5,694 nucleotides of DNA, taken from an uncultured Porphyromonadaceae bacterium. Lineage in GTDB: Bacteria; Bacteroidota; Bacteroidia; Bacteroidales; Muribaculaceae. Each line of letters begins with the position of its first letter. Position 1 is the first letter of the stretch. Location of the stretch: contig CAMVDK010000199.1 of the NCBI GenBank assembly GCA_947166165.1, positions 1-5,694 on the forward strand, written 5' to 3'. Below are positions 1-5,408 of this stretch, in pieces. The notes beneath the pieces are model-generated. The model saw nothing but the letters and a program-made list of their open reading frames with translations. It was not told the origin of the DNA and ran no database searches. The position numbers and the translations under genes were made by a program.

Positions 1-411
1 CTGGGCATGAAGCTGGCCGAGAAATACAAAGAGAAACCCGACATCTGCAATGCCATCGGCGCTCACCACGACGAGGAGGAGGCCACGAGCCTCTATGCGC
101 CCATCGTGCAGGTGTGCGACGCCATCTCAGGCGCCCGCCCCGGCGCCCGGCGCGAGGTGGTGGAGGCCTACATCAAGCGCCTCAACGACCTCGAAAAGCT
201 GGCCATGAGCTATCCGGGCGTGGTGAAGACCTATGCCATCCAGGCCGGACGTGAGCTGCGTGTGATTGTGGGCGCCGACAAGATTTCCGACGCTGAGACC
301 GAACGCCTGAGCACCGAAATCGCTCAGAAAATCCAGGATGAGCTCACCTATCCCGGACAGGTGCGCATCACCGTGATTCGCGAAACCCGCGCCGTGAGCT
401 ACGCCAAGTGA
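1..411 (+). CDS. rny: Ribonuclease Y, C-terminal part (5' end outside the window)
   Basis: The frame is open from base 1 and ends at TGA 409-411, giving the last 136 residues of a larger protein. RNase Y is a membrane-anchored endoribonuclease that starts mRNA decay; its usual order is TM helix, coiled coil, KH domain, HD domain and a C-terminal domain. Here one sees the late HD-domain stretch AIGAHHDEEE (residues 18-27), then an ARPGARRE segment, and the ending VIRETRAVSYAK, which closely resembles the conserved end of the family. The N-terminal anchor, coiled coil, KH domain and the HD dyad itself lie upstream and cannot be judged. The stop overlaps the next start by one base (TGATG), so translation of this gene and the RicT-like gene is probably coupled. 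Family assignment is confident from the conserved C terminus. Confidence 0.95.
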   Translation: MGMKLAEKYKEKPDICNAIGAHHDEEEATSLYAPIVQVCDAISGARPGARREVVEAYIKRLNDLEKLAMSYPGVVKTYAIQAGRELRVIVGADKISDAETERLSTEIAQKIQDELTYPGQVRITVIRETRAVSYAK

Positions 412-1862
412 TGACGGCCATGGACGATAACAGCAACATGGGCATGCTGCCCCCCCGCACCGACGCGTGCATGCACTGCGCGGCGCCCACCTGCCAGGTG
501 AGCGCCGGCGGATGCCAGGGGCGCTGCAACCTGCACAGCACCAACTGGCTCGAAGACGTGCCCGGAGGGATGAACGACTTCGACATCGTAGAGGTGCACT
601 TCAAGAACACCCGCCGGGGGTTCTACCGCAATTCGGCCAAACTCGACCTGAATGTGGGCGACATGGTGGCCGTGGAGGCCAGCCCGGGGCACGACATCGG
701 CCAGGTGGCCATGACCGGCAAACTGGTCAAACTGCAGATGAAGCGCGCCAACCTGAAGCCCGACACCGAATTCCTGCGTGTGTTCCGAAAAGCCAAGCCC
801 GCCGACCTCGAGCGCTACGAAGAGGCCAAGGCGCGTGAAACCGACACGATGATCCGTTCGCGCAAAATCGCCGTCGACCTAGGCTTGAAGATGAAGATTG
901 GCGATGTGGAGTATCAGGGCGATGGCAACAAGGCCATCTTCTACTACATTGCCGACGAGCGCGTCGACTTCCGTCAGCTCATCAAGGTGCTGGCCGATGT
1001 GTTCAAAATCCGCGTCGAGATGAAGCAGATCGGCGCCCGCCAGGAGGCCGGGCGCATAGGCGGCATCGGCCCCTGCGGGCGGCCGCTGTGCTGCGCCTCG
1101 TGGATGACCTCGTTTGTGAGCGTGGCCACCAGCGCGGCGCGCTTCCAGGACATCTCGCTCAACCCGCAGAAGCTTGCCGGACAGTGCGCCAAGCTCAAGT
1201 GCTGCATCAATTTTGAGGTCGACTCCTATATCGAGGCCAGCCGCGAGATGCCGCCGCGCGATGTGGTGCTCGAGACCAAGGACAAGCAGTACTTCCAGTT
1301 CAAGACCGACGTGCTCAAGCGCGAAGTGGCCTATTCGACCAAGAAGGGCTCGCCCGAGAATCTGGCCAACCTGCCGCTGGAACGCGTGTTTGAGGTGATG
1401 TCGCTCAACGAGAACGGCGTGAAGCCCGACAAACTCGAGCTCGACGACGCAGAGCGCGAATTCGAGAAGAATGCCTTTGGCGACATCCTGGGTCAGGATG
1501 CCATCAACCGCTTCGACAAGAAAAAGCGCAAAAAGAAAAAGCCAGCCTCGCGCAAGGGCGACAAGCCTGCCGGCGAGCAGGGCCAGAAACCCAGTGGCGA
1601 GCAAGGCAAGAAGCCTGCCGGCGAGCAGGGCAAGCCGCGCGAAGGCAAGGAGCGCAACCGAGGCAAGCAGCAGCCGTCGGGCGAGCGCACGCCGGCCGAC
1701 GGACGGCAGGGCGGCAACGGCAAGCGCCGCCGCGAGGGTAAGCCGCGGGGCGACGAGCCGCGCGGCAAAGGCGAACAGAAGGTTTTCAAACCCCGTGCAG
1801 ACCATGGCACAAAGCCGGCCGAAACCCAATCCAACCCCCAGCCAAAGCCCGCCGACCAGTGA
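411..1862 (+). CDS. ricT: PSP1-domain protein, RicT/YaaT family
   Basis: A 483-residue protein if it starts at ATG 411, which overlaps the rny stop; GTG 408 and ATG 420 are alternatives. The core has the RicT signature: GPCGRPLCCASW with C222, C227 and C228, then C259, C264 and C265 about 30 residues later. In Bacillus subtilis RicT binds a [4Fe-4S] cluster with RicA and RicF and directs RNase Y cleavage. An N-terminal cysteine group (C20, C23, C28, C35, C39) precedes the conserved NWLEDVPG and FKNTRRGFY region. From about residue 369 the chain turns into a Lys-rich, low-complexity tail of over 110 residues, including KKKRKKKK and three copies of an 8-residue repeat, so it is probably disordered. 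The tail makes the protein longer than B. subtilis RicT, which from memory is about 275 residues. I see no ricA or ricF partner in the window. The role with RNase Y is inferred from family and position. Confidence 0.9.
   Translation: MTAMDDNSNMGMLPPRTDACMHCAAPTCQVSAGGCQGRCNLHSTNWLEDVPGGMNDFDIVEVHFKNTRRGFYRNSAKLDLNVGDMVAVEASPGHDIGQVAMTGKLVKLQMKRANLKPDTEFLRVFRKAKPADLERYEEAKARETDTMIRSRKIAVDLGLKMKIGDVEYQGDGNKAIFYYIADERVDFRQLIKVLADVFKIRVEMKQIGARQEAGRIGGIGPCGRPLCCASWMTSFVSVATSAARFQDISLNPQKLAGQCAKLKCCINFEVDSYIEASREMPPRDVVLETKDKQYFQFKTDVLKREVAYSTKKGSPENLANLPLERVFEVMSLNENGVKPDKLELDDAEREFEKNAFGDILGQDAINRFDKKKRKKKKPASRKGDKPAGEQGQKPSGEQGKKPAGEQGKPREGKERNRGKQQPSGERTPADGRQGGNGKRRREGKPRGDEPRGKGEQKVFKPRADHGTKPAETQSNPQPKPADQ
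1563..1634 (+). repeat. Three tandem 24-bp repeats in the ricT tail
   Basis: Three in-frame units at 1563-1586, 1587-1610 and 1611-1634 encode KPAGEQGQ, KPSGEQGK and KPAGEQGK. A degenerate continuation (PREGKE) follows. The first and third units are nearly identical in DNA, while the middle one differs at synonymous sites and at Ala to Ser. The repeats lie inside the low-complexity C-terminal tail and probably arose by slippage or unequal exchange, so copy number may vary between strains. Confidence 0.85.
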
Positions 1863-2346
1863 CAGGCGGCTCTGCCGCTTGGCCCAGCTGGTGGCGGTGC
1901 TGCTGCTGGCCTGCTTGAGCGCCTGTGGCCCCAGGCGGGCCACGTCGGCAGTGTTTCACGCCCTCGACGCCCGCAGCGGTTGGAACCGCACCATGCCGCT
2001 CGTGTTCGAGCCGCAATATGCCGACAGCACAGCCACCTACGACCTCATGCTCGCCTTGCGGCACACCAACGCCTACCGCTACGCCAACCTGAGCCTGGTG
2101 GTGGACGTGATGCCAGCCGGAAGCACCAAGCCGGCGCAGCGGCGGGCCATCGACATCAAGCTCGCCGACACCGGCGGCAACTGGATCGGAGCGGGATTCG
2201 GCTCGCTCTATCAGACCAAGGTGATGCTCGCACGAGGGGTGACGCCGCAGCAGGCCGAGCGCGTGGTGGTGTGGCAGGCTATGGCCGATGTGCCCACCGT
2301 CGACCAGCTCACCGAGGTGGGAATCATCGCTGCACCCATGCAGTGA
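1804..2346 (+). CDS. gldH: GldH-type lipoprotein
   Basis: A 180-residue protein from ATG 1804. A hydrophobic segment (residues 26-37) after basic residues R21, R22 and R25 leads to the lipobox LSAC, with C41 as the expected lipidated cysteine, so the mature protein is about 140 residues anchored in a membrane facing the periplasm. The body matches GldH: SGWNRTMPLVFE, ALRHTNAYRYANLSL, LADTGGNWIGAGFGSLYQ and the final QAMADVPTVDQLTEVGI. GldH is needed for gliding and chitin use in Flavobacterium, but it also occurs in non-gliding Bacteroidales, where its job is unclear. The start lies 59 bases inside ricT. No in-frame ATG closer to the signal segment keeps the basic residues, so the long n-region of about 25 residues is accepted; GTG 1795 is a weaker alternative. 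Expression is probably coupled to ricT. Confidence 0.88.
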   Translation: MAQSRPKPNPTPSQSPPTSDRRLCRLAQLVAVLLLACLSACGPRRATSAVFHALDARSGWNRTMPLVFEPQYADSTATYDLMLALRHTNAYRYANLSLVVDVMPAGSTKPAQRRAIDIKLADTGGNWIGAGFGSLYQTKVMLARGVTPQQAERVVVWQAMADVPTVDQLTEVGIIAAPMQ

Positions 2347-2386
2347 CAATTACGACATTGTTTTGCTTACTCATTGTTCAGTGACT

Positions 2387-2851
2387 ATGAAACTCGACAT
2401 TGTTGAAATCAAGAAAACCGCGATCCAATTGCTCAAGTATGGAGTGATAGGCGTGATGAACACGCTCATCACGCTGGTCACGTTCTATCTGCTCAACACC
2501 TGGCTGGGCGCGCCCTATGGCCTGGCCAACATCGTGGGCTATGTGCTGGGCGTGGTGAATAGTTTTCTGTGGAATCGCAACTGGGTGTTCAAGACGCACA
2601 ACAACTTTGGCCGCGAGGCCCTGCTGTTCGGCTGCGGTTTTGTGGTTTGCTGGCTGCTGCAGGGCGGCGTGAGTCTGTTGCTGCTCGAGGGGCTCGGCTG
2701 GAAGAACCTGCCCACCGACGTGATTCCCTTCCTGCCCATGGCCAATGCCGGCCAGAACATCGTGATGGTGATTGCCATGGTGTGCTACACGGTGGCCAAC
2801 TATCTGTATAACCGCATGATCACCTTCCGTGAGGTGAAAACGGAGCAATAG
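2387..2851 (+). CDS. GtrA-family four-helix membrane protein
   Basis: A 154-residue protein from ATG 2387; GTG 2381 in the same frame is possible. Four hydrophobic segments are visible at about residues 16-37, 44-64, 78-101 and 121-142. Between them lie the hallmarks of GtrA-like proteins: KYGVIGVMNT near the start, NSFLWNRNWVF at the end of helix 2, and NYLYNRMITF after helix 4. Members of this family are thought to help move lipid-linked sugars across the inner membrane for cell-surface polysaccharide or teichoic-acid decoration, but the exact substrate is usually unknown. No glycosyltransferase gene is adjacent to suggest a partner. It follows gldH after 40 bases and ends 19 bases before a strong terminator, so it is the last gene of the operon. 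The family call is secure, the function is not. Confidence 0.9.
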   Translation: MKLDIVEIKKTAIQLLKYGVIGVMNTLITLVTFYLLNTWLGAPYGLANIVGYVLGVVNSFLWNRNWVFKTHNNFGREALLFGCGFVVCWLLQGGVSLLLLEGLGWKNLPTDVIPFLPMANAGQNIVMVIAMVCYTVANYLYNRMITFREVKTEQ

Positions 2852-2870
2852 CGCCGGCTGGAGCAAAAAT

Positions 2871-2900
2871 AAAAAAGGTGGGGGAGACCTCACCTTTTTT
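2871..2900. terminator. Bidirectional intrinsic terminator between convergent genes
   Basis: AAAAAAGGTG (2871-2880) pairs perfectly with CACCTTTTTT (2891-2900). The stem extends through G2881-T2890, G2882-C2889 and G2883-C2888 to a GAGA tetraloop of GNRA type at 2884-2887, giving 13 pairs. The A-tract and T-tract make it usable in both directions: for the GtrA gene on + and for the cca fusion on -. The last stem base, T2900, is also part of the minus-strand stop codon. Confidence 0.92.
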
Positions 2901-4849
2901 CATTCTTCAGTCGATGTTGGTGCCAGTCGATGCCGAGCCTCTAGTTGGAGCAGGAACCGCTTGACATCGGTGCCATGGGCATATCCGCCCGGCGTGCCAT
3001 TGGCCGCCGTGACGCGGTGGCATGGAACGACGATGCACAGCGGGTTGTGATGATTGGCTTGTGCCACAGCCCGGAATGCTGTCGGACGCCCCATCTGCTC
3101 GGCCTGCTCGCGATAGCTGATGGTGGCTCCGTAGGGAATCTGCCGCAACACCTGCCAGGCGGCTTGCTGGAATGGTGTGCCGGCCAGGCACATGGGCAGC
3201 GAGAAGGCGCGGCGCTCACCAGCGAAGTATTCTCGCAGTTGTTTGGCGCATTGCTCGAGGAGCGGGGTGGTGGCGGCGGTGGGTGTGGCGTGATGCTTGA
3301 CGGCTATTTTGTGCAGCTGAGGCAAGGCATCGCCAAGGGTTACCAGTGCTATGCCTTCGTTGAGCGCGGCTATGGTGATGGTGCCCACAGGGCTGTCGAA
3401 GGCCGTGTGGCACAGTTCGCCTTGATGGAGCGGCTCAATTCCGATGGATGCCGCGCGAGTCATCATCAGCTCGTAGGCCTGGGCGTAGTCGTTCTGGATG
3501 TTGCCGTCGAGGATGGCGTCCTTGATGGCGTCTTTGATTTCGCCCACGGGCCGGCTGGGCGGCAGGCCGAAGGTCGACATGATGTCCTGCCCGTCGATGG
3601 GCGGCTGGAAGTTGCGCACGCGGTCTTTCTCCTCGATGTCGACGAGTTTCTGCTTCACCAGGTCGAAGTTGTCGCGGAAGCGGCGCACCTTTTCCTGGTT
3701 CTTGCTGGTGATGTCGGCCTTACACAGAATCATCAGGTCGTCGATGTCGTCGCCGGTGTCGAAGAGCAGCCGGCGCACGGCCGAGTCGGTGACGCCTTCC
3801 TCCACAAGCGCGATGGGGCGCATGTGCAGGCCCACAAGTTTCTTCACATACTTCATGTGCTCGTTGAGCGGCAGCCGCATCTTGCCGAAGATTTTGGGCA
3901 CCATCTTCTCGCCGATAAAGTTGTGGTTGTGGAAGGTCCACCCTTGCTGCTCGTCCCATCGCTTGGTGGCTGGCTTGCCGATGTCGTGCATCAGTGCGGC
4001 CCATCGCAGCCACTCGTTGGTGCTGGCGGCGGCCACGTTGTCGAGCACTTGCAGCGTGTGCAGGAAGTTGTCCTTGTGTCCCCGCCGGTGGCTGTTGTCC
4101 ACGCCCTTGAGTGCGGCCAGCTCGGGGAAGATGAGCGGCAGCAGGTTGCACTGGTCGAGCAGCGCGAAGCCGCGCGAGGGCTGCGGCGCGCGCACGATTT
4201 TCATCAGCTCGTCGGCAATGCGTTCGCGGGTGATGATTTTGATGCGGTGGGCGTTGCGCCTGATGGCATCCAGGGTGGTGGGGTGGATGTCGAAGTCGAG
4301 TTGTGTGGCAAAGCGCACGGCCCGCATCATGCGCAGCGGGTCGTCGCTGAAGGTGATGTCGGGGTCGAGCGGTGTGCGCACGATGCGGCGCTCAAGGTCG
4401 CCCACGCCGTCGAAGGGGTCGAGCAGGTGGCCGAAGTCGTCGCCGGTCAGGGCGATGGCCATGGCGTTGATGGTGAAGTCGCGCCGGCGCATGTCGTCGT
4501 CGAGTGTGCCGTCTTCCACAATGGGATTGCGGCTCTCGCGATGGTAGCTCTCGCGGCGCGCCCCCACAAATTCAAGCTCCCATTCGGGGGTCTTGACCTG
4601 TGCGGTGCCGTAGGTGCGGAACACGGCCAGATGTGCCTTGCGGCCTATGCGCCGCGCCACGGCCTGCGCCACCTCGATGCCGCTGCCCACGGTCACGAAG
4701 TCGATGTCCTTGCTCCCTCGCTCCAGAATCAGGTCGCGCACATAGCCTCCCACCACATAGCACTCGCGGTGTAGCTGTTCGGCGGCGGCTCCCACCAGGT
4801 GGAACACCGGCAGGTCGATGAGTTGTTTGATGCGGTCGAGTTGAATCAC
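2900..4849 (-). CDS. cca: CCA-adding tRNA nucleotidyltransferase fused to O6-alkylguanine-DNA alkyltransferase
   Basis: One frame of 649 residues from GTG 4849 to TGA 2902-2900. Residues 1 to about 473 form a complete bacterial CCA-adding enzyme, which builds or repairs the tRNA 3' CCA from CTP and ATP. Visible are VVGGYVRD (32-39), the metal-binding DID (D48, D50), RRDFTINAMA (122-131), DPLRMMRAVRF (170-180), and an HD domain with MHDIGKP (H288, D289). After a short join (HQGE, 475-478) comes a complete alkyltransferase of about 170 residues: FQQAAWQVLRQIPYG helix-turn-helix region, R593 as arginine finger, N599, active-site PCHRV with C610 and H611, GGY (621-623) and E637. That domain normally removes alkyl groups from guanine O6 in DNA. 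ATGs at 3466 and 3463, just before the join, could allow separate translation of the repair domain. The upstream frame is open to 5005, but those codons cover the promoter and resemble no CCA enzyme N terminus. Both domain calls are secure; joint function is unknown. Confidence 0.93.
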   Translation of the reverse strand: MIQLDRIKQLIDLPVFHLVGAAAEQLHRECYVVGGYVRDLILERGSKDIDFVTVGSGIEVAQAVARRIGRKAHLAVFRTYGTAQVKTPEWELEFVGARRESYHRESRNPIVEDGTLDDDMRRRDFTINAMAIALTGDDFGHLLDPFDGVGDLERRIVRTPLDPDITFSDDPLRMMRAVRFATQLDFDIHPTTLDAIRRNAHRIKIITRERIADELMKIVRAPQPSRGFALLDQCNLLPLIFPELAALKGVDNSHRRGHKDNFLHTLQVLDNVAAASTNEWLRWAALMHDIGKPATKRWDEQQGWTFHNHNFIGEKMVPKIFGKMRLPLNEHMKYVKKLVGLHMRPIALVEEGVTDSAVRRLLFDTGDDIDDLMILCKADITSKNQEKVRRFRDNFDLVKQKLVDIEEKDRVRNFQPPIDGQDIMSTFGLPPSRPVGEIKDAIKDAILDGNIQNDYAQAYELMMTRAASIGIEPLHQGELCHTAFDSPVGTITIAALNEGIALVTLGDALPQLHKIAVKHHATPTAATTPLLEQCAKQLREYFAGERRAFSLPMCLAGTPFQQAAWQVLRQIPYGATISYREQAEQMGRPTAFRAVAQANHHNPLCIVVPCHRVTAANGTPGGYAHGTDVKRFLLQLEARHRLAPTSTEE

Positions 4850-4875
4850 GTGTATAAGACTGTTTTTTTGAGAAT

Positions 4876-4887
4876 GCAAAATTACTA
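4876..4887 (-). promoter_or_regulatory. Probable promoter core for cca (-7 TAATTTTG)
   Basis: On the minus strand 4887-4876 reads TAGTAATTTTGC, which contains a perfect match to the Bacteroidota -7 consensus TAnnTTTG (4884-4877). Transcription would begin around 4870, leaving a leader of roughly 20 bases before GTG 4849. I see no good TTTG -33 element at the expected distance, so the call rests on the -7 element and the position. Confidence 0.5.
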
Positions 4888-5070
4888 CTTTCTTCGCAAT
4901 CAGTGGCCATGAGGTGCGCCAAAAATGCGTCTTGCCGGCCTCAGGCTGCTTGAGCGCGTGGCGACGGGCGCTTTGGGGGGCACGCTGGCCAGACGGCCTA
5001 CTCATTACGGTTGTTGTGCATGGCCGTTAGCCTTACACATTGGGGTTTTGGTCGTTTTTTTACGGCCTTT

Positions 5071-5102
5071 TTTGCTTGCAAGAGAATTTTTTAGTAATTT
5101 TG
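5071..5102 (+). promoter_or_regulatory. Probable rho promoter (TTTG - 20 bp - TAATTTTG)
   Basis: TTTG at 5071-5074 is separated by 20 bases from TAATTTTG at 5095-5102, close to the Bacteroidota housekeeping promoter pattern (TTTG about 19-21 bases before TAnnTTTG). Transcription would begin near 5107-5110, which gives the rho mRNA a leader of about 300 bases unless another promoter nearer to 5409 is used. The AT-rich setting in otherwise GC-rich DNA supports it. Confidence 0.65.
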
Positions 5103-5222
5103 CGGCGTGAAAATCAAGCCGGGTCGTGGCGGCATGGCTGTTACTTGAAAACGCTGCGATTGGCTTACCCCCCTTTTTTCAACATTTTTTGTTTGATTCA
5201 CGTTAGCGTTTTTCCCGCCCAC

Positions 5223-5247
5223 GTTGCACGGCACGCGTGCAGCTTTT
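5223..5247 (+). terminator. Terminator-like hairpin in the rho leader
   Basis: GTTGCACG (5223-5230) pairs with CGTGCAGC (5236-5243) around the 5-base loop GCACG, giving 8 pairs with one G-U, and is followed directly by TTTT (5244-5247). A transcript from the promoter at 5071-5102 could end here as an RNA of about 140 nt, or be attenuated before rho. The T-run is short, so it may be only a leader hairpin. Confidence 0.35.
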
Positions 5248-5253
5248 ATCCCA

Positions 5254-5355
5254 CACCTCAAGCCGATTAGTTTCCCCACCTCAGAACATGGGTACGGAAG
5301 GCACAGGCCGTCAAGGCTTGCTGCATGGCTGCCAGGTGAGCCGCGATGTGGCGGC
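5254..5355 (+). ncRNA. Possible structured segment of the rho leader RNA
   Basis: On the RNA, CACCT (5254-5258) can pair with AGGTG (5334-5338), and the adjoining CAAGCC (5259-5264) with GGCTTG (5315-5320). This leaves a 13-base insertion (5321-5333) on the 3' side. Just after it, GCCGC (5340-5344) and GCGGC (5351-5355) form a second hairpin. A second copy of CACCT at 5277-5281 could compete for AGGTG. I recognise no RNA family, and GC-rich DNA gives such pairings by chance fairly often, so this is tentative. Confidence 0.25.
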
Positions 5356-5408
5356 AAGGCGCGCTGATGAATGGAATTGACTATTTGTATCACACACATA
5401 TATAATAT

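Larger units (their letters stand above)
4850..5408. other. Divergent intergenic region between cca and rho
   Basis: These 559 bases hold no convincing gene. Short open frames here, such as + 4925-5110 and - 5399-5091, have no recognisable protein family, and the first covers the rho promoter. From 4850 to 4890 lies the cca leader and promoter core. From about 4910 to 5040 is GC-rich DNA with no signal I can support. From 5050 to 5105 the sequence is AT-rich and carries the best + strand promoter. From about 5109 to 5408 lies the implied rho leader, GC-rich again and with several possible RNA helices. No tRNA or known RNA family was recognised. Confidence 0.7.

Noticed and set aside
879..1943. 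A 354-codon open frame on - opposite ricT and the gldH start
   Set aside because: The product is Leu/Ala-rich and repetitive where it mirrors the Lys-rich ricT tail. It has no family match and is antisense to a well-supported gene.
2334..2365. A separate promoter for the GtrA gene (TTGTTTTG at 2358-2365)
   Set aside because: It misses the A of TAnnTTTG and has no TTTG at the expected distance upstream. Read-through from gldH is simpler.
3498..4547. A 349-codon Ser/Arg-rich open frame on +
   Set aside because: Another shadow of the cca gene; its Ser/Arg/Met-rich composition is typical of an out-of-frame reading of GC-rich DNA.
2945..4774. A 609-codon open frame on + opposite the cca fusion
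   Set aside because: It is antisense to a gene with clear conserved motifs. Its protein is Val/His/Gly-rich with no recognisable domain, as expected from the complement of GC-rich codons.
4925..5110. A 61-codon open frame on + in the intergenic region
   Set aside because: No family resemblance, no start context, and its end covers the rho promoter.
5281..5360. Resemblance to bacterial SRP RNA (GGTACGGAAGG at 5291-5301, GCCGCGATGTGG at 5340-5351)
   Set aside because: The GGAA loop is flanked by A-G and T-C mismatches instead of the conserved pairs, the AGCAG side of the symmetric loop is missing, and no long rod-like hairpin forms around it.
5376..5408. A second rho promoter around CTATTTGTATC (5381-5391)
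   Set aside because: It fits TAnnTTTG only with a missing base and lacks a -33 element. It remains possible, but is weaker than the site at 5071-5102.
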